A DNA stretch of 64,000 nucleotides from Streptomyces tubercidicus (lineage in GTDB: Bacteria > Actinomycetota > Actinomycetes > Streptomycetales > Streptomycetaceae). Each line of letters starts with the position of its first letter. Position 1 is the stretch's first letter. The position numbers and the translations under genes were made by a program. The notes beneath the pieces were generated by a model that was given only the letters and a program-made list of their open reading frames with translations, had not been told where the DNA came from and searched no databases. The stretch is taken from NCBI RefSeq assembly GCF_027497495.1, contig NZ_CP114205.1, forward strand, positions 7,936,001-8,000,000. Direction: 5' to 3'. Below, piece by piece: positions 27,295-35,123 of the stretch.

Positions 27295-27744
27295 GTGTTC
27301 CTGGATCCTGAGTTCCTCCCCGTCTACGAGGTGTTGCCCGCGCTCGACGTGTTCGCCGACGTACCCGGCGCGCGCGCTGCCGCGAGCGCGGCCAGTGGTG
27401 ACGGCAGGTCGGACAGTGCGGTCGACGTCAAGGACCGTGTCGTTCCCGCGAACGGGCACCCATTGAGCCTGCGGCTCTCCACCCCGGCCTCAAGGGGTGT
27501 GGGCTCCCTGCCGCCCACGTACATCATGGCCGCCGGGGTCGATCCGGCACGGGACGAAGCGCTGGAGTTCGCCGCCCGGCTGGGCGTGGCGGGAAATTCC
27601 GTCGAGGTTCACCTCGTACCCGGAGTGCCGCACATGTTCGATGTCCTGGCCCCCGCCGCACGCGTGACCTGTCGCGCCGTCTCCGCCTGGACGGCGGCGT
27701 TCGCCGACGGCATCGGAGCCACCTGCGAGCGCGGACATGGCTGA
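27295..27744 (+). pseudogene. Alpha/beta hydrolase (HSL-like) with internal deletion
   Basis: A GTG at 27295 opens a 149-codon frame whose two ends belong to an alpha/beta hydrolase: FLDPEFLPVYEVLPALDVF at the start, then LPPTYIMAAGVDPARDEALE and HLVPGVPHMFDVLAP with the acid and histidine. The middle, including the HGGG oxyanion loop and the serine elbow, is missing without loss of frame. Normal length is about 310-340 residues. It cannot be catalytic, although it is still expressible. It lies first downstream of the TetR operators and overlaps the reductase gene by 8 bases. Confidence 0.7.
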
Positions 27745-28744
27745 CACGATGCGAGCGGACACGACTGACACAATCCGAGCGGGCATGTCCGAAGGGACCA
27801 AGGCCGTGCACGAGATGCTGGTGAGGGTGCGCCAGGTGCGCTGGGAGGCCGCCGGTGTGGTCTCCGTCGAGTTCTCGTCCCCCGATGGGCGACAGCTGCC
27901 GTCCTGGCGGCCCGGCGCCCATGTCGAACTCGCGCTGCCGACGGGGATCGTACGGCAATACTCGTTGTGCGGGTCCCCGCAGGACCGGTCCTCGTACCGC
28001 ATCGGGGTGCTGCGCGAGCGAGCGGGCCGGGGCGGATCGGAGTACGTGCACACCTTCCTCCGGCCGGGACAGCCCGTACGGCTGCGCGGGCCGCTGGATA
28101 ACTTCGGATTCAGGCGGGAGAAGGGCTATCTGCTCATCGCGGGTGGCATCGGCATCACTCCCGTCCTGGCGATGGCAAAGCAGGCAGCAGCTTGGGGCCT
28201 GCCGTGGCAGCTCCTCTACGGAGGCCGCACCGCCGATTCGATGGCCTTCCTCGATGAACTGCGCGCCCATGGGGACAACGTGCGGCTCTACCCGAAGGAC
28301 AGGGCGGGCCGGATACCGCTCGACGAGTGGCTGGAGAAGCCACGTTCCGGGACCGCCATTTACGCGTGCGGCCCGGAGCCGCTGCTGACCGCGGTCGAGG
28401 AGCGGGCCGCGCACTGGGCTCCCGGCTCGGTGCGCCTGGAGCGCTTCAGGCCGCGTCCGAAGCCGACCCGGCCCGACACCGAAGTCGAGGTCGTGTGCGC
28501 GCGGTCGAACCGTACGGTCGTCGTCCCCGCAGGCAGGAGCATCCTCGGCGCGCTGGAGGCCGAGGGCCTTCCCGTGACCGGCTCTTGTCGCGAGGGCGTC
28601 TGCGGCACCTGCCGGACCCGGGTCATCGACGGTGAACCCGACCACCGGGACGACATCCTCACCGCCGAGGACCGCGCTGCCGGCGACCACATGTACATCT
28701 GCGTGTCCCGGGCGCGCGGCGAACGTCTCGTCCTCGACGCGTAG
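27737..28744 (+). CDS. PDR/VanB-type ferredoxin reductase oxidoreductase
   Basis: Up to 335 residues. It has the three-domain layout of phthalate dioxygenase reductases: an FMN-binding ferredoxin-reductase domain (RPGAHVELALP ... RQYSLCGSP), an NAD domain (LIAGGIGITPVLAMAK ... YACGPEPLL) and a C-terminal plant-type [2Fe-2S] domain. The cluster cysteines are in GSCREGVCGTCRTR with the last in MYICVSRA. These proteins pass electrons from NADH to an oxygenase, such as a demethylase or ring hydroxylase; no partner oxygenase is adjacent. The start is ambiguous: ATG 27737, or ATG 27785 just before the conserved domain. A 24-bp imperfect direct repeat lies between the two starts. It is probably regulated by the TetR operators upstream. 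Confidence 0.9.
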   Translation: MADTMRADTTDTIRAGMSEGTKAVHEMLVRVRQVRWEAAGVVSVEFSSPDGRQLPSWRPGAHVELALPTGIVRQYSLCGSPQDRSSYRIGVLRERAGRGGSEYVHTFLRPGQPVRLRGPLDNFGFRREKGYLLIAGGIGITPVLAMAKQAAAWGLPWQLLYGGRTADSMAFLDELRAHGDNVRLYPKDRAGRIPLDEWLEKPRSGTAIYACGPEPLLTAVEERAAHWAPGSVRLERFRPRPKPTRPDTEVEVVCARSNRTVVVPAGRSILGALEAEGLPVTGSCREGVCGTCRTRVIDGEPDHRDDILTAEDRAAGDHMYICVSRARGERLVLDA

Positions 28745-28795
28745 GACCGGACCTCCCTGCGCTGGAGACCGCACACCACTTCCCGGAGGGCCGGT

Positions 28796-29491
28796 ATGAG
28801 CCGCCACGAGGACTCCCGTACCACTCCGTCTACCCGTACCGCCGCCGACGACTACCGCCCCATCGCCATGGACCGGGTGCGGGAGATCATCGGACACCCG
28901 TCGCCGTTCATCGCGGCCAAGAAGGAGTCCCAACTCGGCGAATTCACCACCAGGTTCATCGCGCACAGTACGTTCTTCTGTCTCGCCACGGCGGACGACG
29001 CAGGCCACCTCGACATCAGCCCCAAGGGCGATCCGCCGGGGGCCGTGCGCGTGCTGGACCCGTGGACGCTGGCGCTTCCGGACCGGCCGGGCAACAAGCT
29101 CGCGGACACCTTCGAAAACCTCACCCGCAACCCCGCGGTGGGGCTGGTGTTCCTCGTGCCCGGACTTCGGGAGGTCGTACGCGTGAATGGTGACGCGTTC
29201 ATCAGCGACGACCCGGAGCTGCTGAACATGCTGAGCGTCGACGGAAAACCCGCTGTGCTGGCGACCGTCGTACGCGTGCGGGAGGTCTTCTCGCAGTGCG
29301 GAAAGGCGGTGATCCGCTCACGACTGTGGGAGGGCGACCCACGCCAACTGGCCGAAGCAGTCCTGCTGGGCGGCGACTTCTACACGATGCACGTGGCGGA
29401 GAACGCCGCCAAGATGGCCGACAGCCTCGGCGACCAGCTCGGGGAACTCACCACCCTCGCCGAGAACCAGTACCGGCACCACCTGTACTGA
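28796..29491 (+). CDS. PPOX-class flavin-dependent protein (pyridoxamine 5'-phosphate oxidase family)
   Basis: 231 residues from the ATG at 28796, with GGAGG upstream. The split-barrel fold is recognisable: ARFIAHSTFFCLATADDAGH-like strands (FIAHSTFFCLATADDAGHLD), DISPKGDPPGAVRVLD, LALPDRPGNKLADTFENL and VGLVFLVPGLREVVRVNG. The layout resembles the MSMEG_1061 subfamily, which binds FMN or F420; the natural substrate is unknown. It is 51 bases downstream of the ferredoxin reductase gene and probably in the same transcript. Confidence 0.88.
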   Translation: MSRHEDSRTTPSTRTAADDYRPIAMDRVREIIGHPSPFIAAKKESQLGEFTTRFIAHSTFFCLATADDAGHLDISPKGDPPGAVRVLDPWTLALPDRPGNKLADTFENLTRNPAVGLVFLVPGLREVVRVNGDAFISDDPELLNMLSVDGKPAVLATVVRVREVFSQCGKAVIRSRLWEGDPRQLAEAVLLGGDFYTMHVAENAAKMADSLGDQLGELTTLAENQYRHHLY

Positions 29492-29547
29492 CAGCTTCGC
29501 GGTCCGTGTCTCATTGCACCCCACCACTCCCGTCATGGTGGTGTGGG

Positions 29548-30102
29548 TCATCGGGCCGGGTCGGCCGCGTACCGTACGAGCGCTTCGCGGTGACGATCGA
29601 TCTTGCGGAAGGCTTCGGCGTACTGGTCGATGAGCTCCTTGTCTTCGGGCCAGTTGGTGAAGGTGGGCAGGGACAGCGCGTGCTGCTCGACGTGTTCGGC
29701 GTGTGAGCCGCTCTCCGGTGCGATGCCCTTCTTCGGCGTGCCGGGGAAGAGGGGGTTCTCCGGACGGGCGTAGAGCGGCAGGGTCGACAGCCGGGGGCCG
29801 GAGGGGGCGCCCACTTCCATGCCTTCGGCGCGCAGCGCCTCGATGAGTACGGGGCGTGGGACGCCGCCCAGTGCCTCGGGCCGGTAGAGCGGTTTGTAGC
29901 CGTACCAGGCGCCCATGTCGACGTGGTCGGCAACGTCTACCGGCTCCAGACAGGGCACGTCACCGAGTTGTTCGCCGAAGTAGCGCAGACAGCGGTGCCG
30001 GGCCTCTTTGCGTGCCGGGAACGCCGCGAGCGCGTGCCGGGCGACGATGGCGTGGAACGGCGACATGCGCAGCTTGAGCCCGAAGCCGGTCAGCCGATTC
30101 GC
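29548..30102 (-). pseudogene. C-terminal half of a DegT/DnrJ/EryC1/StrS aminotransferase
   Basis: The minus strand reads GFGLKLRMSPFHAIVARHAL, then LRYFGEQLGDVPCLEPV, MGAWYGYKPLYRPEALGGVP and LSTLPLYARPENPLFPG, ending YAADPAR. This is the small-domain half of a sugar aminotransferase. The half with the PLP lysine is absent. Its 5' break coincides with the beginning of the oppositely oriented Gfo/Idh/MocA gene, so the two were joined by a rearrangement near 30095. Confidence 0.75.
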
Positions 30103-31221
30103 GTCGGTGTGGTGGGTCTGAGTGCGAGCGGCGGATGGGCGGCCACCGCCCATGTGCCGGCGCTGGCCGGGCTCGACGGATACGTGTTGCGGGCCCTGAG
30201 CGCCAGCAGCACGGAGTCGGCGCGTGCGGCCGGTGAGAAGTACGCGGTGCCGCTGACCTTCAGCAGTGCGCAGGAGTTGGCTCGCAGTGAGGAAGTCGAT
30301 CTCGTGGTCGTGACGGTGAGGGTTCCGCAGCACCTGGAGCTCATCCGGCCCGCGCTCGAAGCGGGGAAGATGGTGTTCAGCGAGTGGCCGCTGGGCGCCG
30401 ACCTTGCGCAGGCCGAGGAGATGGCGGACCTCGCGCATCGCAGGGGGGTGCTGACTGCCGTGGGCCTGCAGGCCCGGTCGGCTCAGCCGCTTCGGTATCT
30501 GCGGGACCTGGTCGCAGAGGGCCATGTGGGGCGGGTGCTGTCGACCAGCATGCTCGGGTCGGGTGGCTATTGGGGCGCCACGTACGACGACAGCCATGCG
30601 TACCTGCTGGACGTTACGAGCGGCGCCACGCTGCTGTCGATCCCCTTCGGGCACTCGCTCGACGCGCTGGCCATGGTGCTGGGGGAGTTCCGCGAGGTGT
30701 CGGCCCACCTGGAGAACCTGCGTCCCCAAGTCACTCACGTGACGAGCGGGGCGGTCGCGGCCAAGAGCGCAGAGGACCAGATCGCCCTCACCGGTCTGCT
30801 CGAATCCGGGGCCGTGGCCGCTATGCACTTCCGTGGCGGAACGTCCCGCGCCACCCAGTTCCACTGGGAGATCAACGGCACGGAGGGCGATCTTGTCGCC
30901 AAGGCCGACCAGGCTCAGTGGTGGTGGGGGAGGCTGCGGTTGTACCGCGCCGGCGGCAACGACGGTGTCTTGACCGAACTTCCGGTTCCGCCCCGCTACC
31001 AGCGGTCGCTGACTCAGTGGACCGAGCGATCCGCCGAGCCCGCCTACAACGTCGCCCACGAGTACGCGCTTCTGCGCGACCAGATCACCGGGAGCCTTGC
31101 GCCGGACACGGACGGCGTTCCCGACTTCCGGCACGCGGTCCGTCGGCAGGGCATGCTGGAAAGTATCCGAGCGGCGGCACGGACCGGCCGGAAGATCACA
31201 CTCGCACAGCAAGGCTCATAG
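30052..31221 (+). CDS. Gfo/Idh/MocA-family oxidoreductase (start disturbed by a rearrangement)
   Basis: The Rossmann domain begins IRVGVVGLSASGGWAATAHV and continues VDLVVVTVRVPQHLELI and EAGKMVFSEWPLGAD, the NAD(P)-binding and EKP-equivalent regions of this family. The GFO_IDH_MocA C-terminal domain follows. The protein is intact from about 30090 on. Its first residues lie right at the junction with the aminotransferase remnant, so the native start may have been lost. The frame stays open upstream through a GTG at 30052 (used here) and an ATG at 29923 that would add 43 antisense-derived residues. Sugar or inositol dehydrogenation is typical of the family; the substrate is unknown. Confidence 0.75.
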   Translation: MERRHAQLEPEAGQPIRVGVVGLSASGGWAATAHVPALAGLDGYVLRALSASSTESARAAGEKYAVPLTFSSAQELARSEEVDLVVVTVRVPQHLELIRPALEAGKMVFSEWPLGADLAQAEEMADLAHRRGVLTAVGLQARSAQPLRYLRDLVAEGHVGRVLSTSMLGSGGYWGATYDDSHAYLLDVTSGATLLSIPFGHSLDALAMVLGEFREVSAHLENLRPQVTHVTSGAVAAKSAEDQIALTGLLESGAVAAMHFRGGTSRATQFHWEINGTEGDLVAKADQAQWWWGRLRLYRAGGNDGVLTELPVPPRYQRSLTQWTERSAEPAYNVAHEYALLRDQITGSLAPDTDGVPDFRHAVRRQGMLESIRAAARTGRKITLAQQGS

Positions 31222-31243
31222 GCGGGCTCGCTAGGATTCGGGC

Positions 31244-31327
31244 GAGCGCCCACGCCGACACTTTCCCGAGCGCCCACGCCGACGCTTTCCCGAGCGCCCA
31301 CGCCGACGCTTTCCCGAGCGCCCACGC
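31244..31327 (+). repeat. 24-bp tandem repeat, about 3.5 copies
   Basis: Three consecutive 24-bp units start at 31244, 31268 and 31292, each beginning GAGCGCCCACGCCGAC, with a 12-bp partial fourth copy ending at 31327. The first unit differs by one base (ACACTTT versus ACGCTTT). It lies just after the Gfo/Idh/MocA stop codon. No spacer variation exists, so it is a simple minisatellite and not a CRISPR array. Confidence 0.9.
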
Positions 31328-31509
31328 TACCGAATAACACGCGAGCGGTACGCCGGGTTTCTCTCTAGCGCGCTGCTAAATTCGAGACTCAGGACTGCAT
31401 CAATACCCCCTACCGGTTCTGTCATCGGACCGGCGGCCGGATCCGAAACTCCGTGCATCGCCGACGTTCATTGGAACGACGATTCAAGTGCGCGGCGAAG
31501 GGACATGCT

Positions 31510-32881
31510 GTGACGACCGTCCGTGAAGCCACCATTGATCTGCTCAGGACGCACGGTCTGAATACATGGTTCGGCAATCCCGGATCCTCCGAACTGACCC
31601 TGCTGGAGAAATTCCCCAGTGACTTCCGCTATCTCCTGGGTTTGCAGGAAATGGTGCCGGTCGGTATGGCCGACGGTTTCTCGCAGGTCACCGGACGTCC
31701 CGCGCTGGTGATGGTGCACACCGCGCCCGGCCTCGGCAATGCCGTGGGCGCCCTGTACAACGTCTACCTGAACAAGACGCCGCTCATCGTCATCGCGGGC
31801 AACCAGCGTCGTGTCATGCAGAATCAGAAGTGCCTCCTGACCAACGAGGACGCCGTCCTGGTCCCGCGTCCGTTCGTCAAATGGTCCGCCGAGCCGGCCA
31901 TCGCGAGCGAGGTGCCCGCGGTCCTCGCGCGCGCCATCCACGTCGCGATGTCACCGCCCACCGGACCGGTCTTCATCTCCGTGCCGATGGACGACCTGCC
32001 CTACGAACTCAACGACACCCAGGTCGCGGAGATCGAGGCGATCCGCAACCGCGAGGTCACCCACGCCGGAGGGTTCCGGAAGGACCTGGCGAAGAAGATC
32101 GCCGACCGGCTCTCCGCCGCGAAGTCACCCGCTTTCATCGTCCACGGCGACCTGGAGCACGCCGGAGCCTGGGACCCGTTCGTGAAACTGGCCGAACGCA
32201 GCAAGGCCGCCGTGTGGACGGCACCGCTCCCGGGCCTGTCCGGGTTCCCCGAGAACCACCCCCTGTACATCGCGCACCGCCCCCCAGGCCCGGCCCGACG
32301 TGCCGCGCCCGGAATGGGCCGAAGCCCCGATGCAGGCCGCGGACCTGTGGACGGCCGTCGGCCACGCCGCCCCGGCGGACGCCCTGTTCGTGACCGAGGC
32401 CGGTTCCAACGAAATCCCGATCGCGTCATACGTACGGCCCGGCGCCTCCCTCTCCCACATGTCCGCCGTCGGCGGGGGCCTCGGATTCGGGCTGCCCGCC
32501 GCTGTCGGCGCCCAACTCGGCGCCCCGGACCGCCCGGTGCTCGCCCTCATGGGCGACGGGTCGATGCACTACGCGATCACGTCCCTGTGGACCGCCGCCC
32601 GCTACGAGATCCCGCTGACGATCGTCGTCTCCTCCAACGAGGAATACGGCGTCCTCAAACAGTTCGCCGACATCGAGAGCACCACCGGCGTCCCCGGACT
32701 GGACCTGCCCGAGCTGAACATCGTGGCCACCGCCGCGAGTTACGGCATCGACGCCCACGAAGCCACCGACACCGACCAGGTCGCCGAGATGCTCCGCGCC
32801 GGAGTCGACGACCGGGAGCGCCCGACCCTCATCAACGTCCGGACGAACAAGGCCAAGAAGGTCGCCCCACGCCTGACCTGA
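31510..32881 (+). pseudogene. mdlC: Benzoylformate-decarboxylase-like ThDP enzyme, broken
   Basis: From the GTG at 31510, the ThDP-enzyme N-terminal domain is intact (TTVREATIDLLRTHGLNTWF, FGNPGSSELTLLEKF with the catalytic Glu region LLGLQEMVPVGMADGF). The frame is lost near 32285, after FPENHPLYIAHRPPG. The C-terminal ThDP-binding domain resumes in another frame (VTEAGSNEIP, SAVGGGLGFGLPAAVG, MGDGSMHYAITSLWTAARYE, SSNEEYGVLKQF), ending at 32881. The two parts total about 450 residues against about 525 for the family. Roughly 70-80 residues of the central domain are therefore deleted, with a frameshift at the join. Confidence 0.8.
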
Positions 32882-32889
32882 GCCCACCA

Positions 32890-33014
32890 ACCAGTTACGC
32901 CGACAAGGGTTACGACTACGACCACCTGCGCCGATGGCTGCGCAAGAGAGGCATCCGTCACCGCATCGCCCGCAAGGGCATCGAGTCCTCGACATGGCTG
33001 GGCCGCCACCGCTG
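32890..33014 (+). mobile_element. IS5-type transposase C-terminal fragment
   Basis: In frame with no start codon, the sequence reads SYADKGYDYDHLRRWLRKRG and IRHRIARKGIESSTWLGRHR, the characteristic C-terminal stretch of Streptomyces IS5-family DDE transposases, before diverging after HRWT. It lies nine bases after the end of the broken decarboxylase gene. Neither the rest of the transposase nor terminal repeats can be found, so it is a dead remnant. It may mark the insertion or deletion event that also affected this region. Confidence 0.7.
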
Positions 33015-33385
33015 GACGAGCGGTTCGGCGACGATGCGGACGTTCGCGTTATTCCCCCACAGGTGGTTCACGTAAATAGGCCAGGTCCTGGCTTGGGCGG
33101 TTCTAGGTGATCTTGGGTTTCTCGGTTTGGTGGTGAGGTTCAGCGGGCCGCGGCAGTGAGGTGCCGCACCGGCAGCCCCGGTACGAAGCATTCCAGGCGC
33201 GCCTGTTCCTCCCCGCCCGCAGTCCCGCCAGAAGTACTCCGCCAGGCGGTCCGCGCAGAGAAATACACTGAAGCGGCGAATCGTCGCATAAACGCCTAGA
33301 GTGGAAAGTGGGGAGGGTATTGGCGGCGAGTGGTCACCGGTCGTCCCGCCGAACACCTATGCGCGTGCGAGAGGGGATCTTTGCC
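33015..33385. other. Intergenic region with no recognised gene
   Basis: About 370 bp between the transposase fragment and the DJ-1/PfpI gene. Short frames exist on both strands, but none resembles a family I know. The last 80 bases should contain the promoter and ribosome site of the gene at 33386. Confidence 0.35.
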
Positions 33386-34081
33386 ATGGCCAAGGTGCTT
33401 TTCATCGTGAGCGGTGCCAGCTACTGGGTACTGAAGGACGGCACGAGGCACGCGACGGGCTACTGGGCCGAGGAGTTCGCGAACCCGTACAAGATCTTGA
33501 CGGACGCCGGTCACGAGGTCGTCGTCGCGACCCCGAACGGCGTGATCCCGACCGTTGACATGATGAGCCTGCGCCCCGAGTTGGTCGGCGGAAACGACAG
33601 CGCCCTGGAACTGGAGGCCGTGATCCGTTCCGCGGAGGTGATGCGTCGGCCGCTGCGACTGTCGGACGTCCGCCTTGAGGACTACGACGCGGTGTACCTG
33701 CCAGGTGGTCACGGTCCGATGTCGGACCTGGCTTGGGACGCCGATGCCGGACGGCTGCTGACGCGGCAGCTGACCTCGGGCAGCCCGCTGTTCATCGTCT
33801 GTCACGCCCCCGCCGCGATGCTGGCGACCAGGATCCACGGCGAGTCGCCGTTCAAGGGCTTCAACGTCACATGCTTCACCAATGAGGAGGAGGAGGGCGT
33901 CGGGCTGGCCTCCAGGGCGCCATGGCTGCTGGAGACCGATGTGCAGGAGAAGGTCGGGGTCAACTTCAGCCGCGGCCCGACCTGGGAGCCGTACATGGTC
34001 GAGGACCGCAACCTGGTCACCGGGCAGAACCCGGCCTCGGCCGCGGTCCTGGGCAACCGAATGCTGGAAATCCTCAAGTGA
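33386..34081 (+). CDS. Type 1 glutamine amidotransferase / DJ-1/PfpI-domain protein
   Basis: 231 residues from MAKVLFIVSGASYWVLKDG. The DJ-1/PfpI fold is indicated by VYLPGGHGPMSDLAWD and the nucleophile elbow FIVCHAPAAML, whose Cys is followed by HA as in Hsp31-like members. FTNEEEEGVGL and WEPYMVEDRNLVTGQNP, near the end, are standard for the subfamily, which includes chaperones and glyoxalase III-type enzymes. In-frame starts further upstream (33308, 33359) are possible but would lengthen the N-terminus beyond the family. Its stop overlaps the GTG of the SDR gene, so the two are translationally coupled. Confidence 0.88.
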   Translation: MAKVLFIVSGASYWVLKDGTRHATGYWAEEFANPYKILTDAGHEVVVATPNGVIPTVDMMSLRPELVGGNDSALELEAVIRSAEVMRRPLRLSDVRLEDYDAVYLPGGHGPMSDLAWDADAGRLLTRQLTSGSPLFIVCHAPAAMLATRIHGESPFKGFNVTCFTNEEEEGVGLASRAPWLLETDVQEKVGVNFSRGPTWEPYMVEDRNLVTGQNPASAAVLGNRMLEILK

Positions 34082-34836
34082 AACCGTCCCGGAGCGATCC
34101 GGCGCAGGCGCGTGCCCGCACGGACAAGCCGGGGCCGAAGGTCGCGATCATCCCCGGCGCCGACGGGGGCATCGGCTCGGCCATCGTCACCGCCTACCGC
34201 GGCCTCGGGTACGCGGTCGTGGCCACCAGCCGTTCCATGCCGGATTCCGATGATCCGCAGGTGCTCGCCTGCTGCGGCGATCTGATGGAGTCCGGGATCG
34301 GCGAGCGGATCACAGGGGCGGCGATGGACCGGTTCGGTCGGATCGACACCGTGGTCAACAGCGCCGGTGTCTACATCGGCAAGCCGTTCACCGACTACAC
34401 GGACAAGGACTTCGACCTGATCGTCGGAGTGAACCTGCGCGGATTCTTCGACGTCTCGCGCAGTGCCATCGGCGCGATGCTCTCCCGCGACGAGGGCGGC
34501 GGTCACCTCGTGAACATTTCCACCTCCCTGGTCGACCAGCCGAATTCACAGGTGCCCTGCGCGCTCGCGTCGCTGACCAAGGGCGGGCTGAACGCGGTCA
34601 CCAAGGAGCTGGCGATCGAATTCGCGGGGCACGGCATCCGCGTGAACACCGTCTCGCTCGGCGTCGTCCACACGCCGATGAACCCAGAGGTGACGCCCGA
34701 ACTCAAGGCCCGCCATCCACTCGGGCGGATGGAAGAGGTCGACGACGTCGTCCAGGCCATCCTGTACCTGGAGCAGGCGTCCTTCGTCACCGGCGAGGTC
34801 CTGCATGTGGACGGCGGCCAGAGCGCCGGCCACTGA
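34078..34836 (+). CDS. SDR-family oxidoreductase lacking the usual catalytic Tyr
   Basis: 252 residues from a GTG at 34078, overlapping the upstream stop (GTGA). It has a Rossmann fold with AIIPGADGGIGSAIVTAYRG as the cofactor loop, VNSAGVYIGKPF (NAG-type motif) and VNISTSLVD (catalytic Ser position). The expected YxxxK is replaced by CALASLTK: the lysine is kept but the tyrosine is not. The C-terminus is typical (IRVNTVSLGVVHTPM, FVTGEVLHVDGGQSAGH). Related SDRs with ALASLTKGG exist, so this is probably a subfamily trait rather than decay. Activity as a dehydrogenase is uncertain. Confidence 0.85.
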   Translation: MKPSRSDPAQARARTDKPGPKVAIIPGADGGIGSAIVTAYRGLGYAVVATSRSMPDSDDPQVLACCGDLMESGIGERITGAAMDRFGRIDTVVNSAGVYIGKPFTDYTDKDFDLIVGVNLRGFFDVSRSAIGAMLSRDEGGGHLVNISTSLVDQPNSQVPCALASLTKGGLNAVTKELAIEFAGHGIRVNTVSLGVVHTPMNPEVTPELKARHPLGRMEEVDDVVQAILYLEQASFVTGEVLHVDGGQSAGH

Positions 34837-35089
34837 AGGGAATACGAACGCCCCCGGCGCATGCACGAGACGCAGTACTTCGCGGACGCCTTCGGCGCCC
34901 CGGATGGCGGACAGCGCTCGCGGAGCCGATGCCGGGCAGGAACATCGCCAGGGCCTGATTCCCACACTCGGCACACGAACACCACTCTCATCGCCACCTC
35001 CAAATCGGCCTCGACTGCCCCCAGTCCGGTTTCCGATCGTCATAGCCCGGTCTCGTCTCGGTCGCGGCCCAGGCGGGGAATAGCCTTGA

Positions 35090-35108
35090 GTCTCCAGTGA
35101 CTGGAGAC
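35090..35108 (+). promoter_or_regulatory. MerR-type operator dyad
   Basis: A perfect 9-bp inverted repeat around a single central base (GTCTCCAGT-G-ACTGGAGAC) lies 15 bases before the MerR-family start codon at 35124. The 19-bp symmetric site inside the promoter is the usual binding geometry of MerR proteins, so autoregulation is likely. Confidence 0.75.
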
Positions 35109-35123
35109 AGCAGACTGGGGGGC

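Noticed and set aside
29518..29548. Possible bidirectional terminator between the PPOX gene and the aminotransferase remnant
   Set aside because: The inverted repeat built on CCACCAC/GGTGGTG is imperfect and short; not strong enough to call.
31244..31327. Possible CRISPR array
   Set aside because: Units are contiguous 24-bp repeats with no spacers, so it is a tandem repeat.
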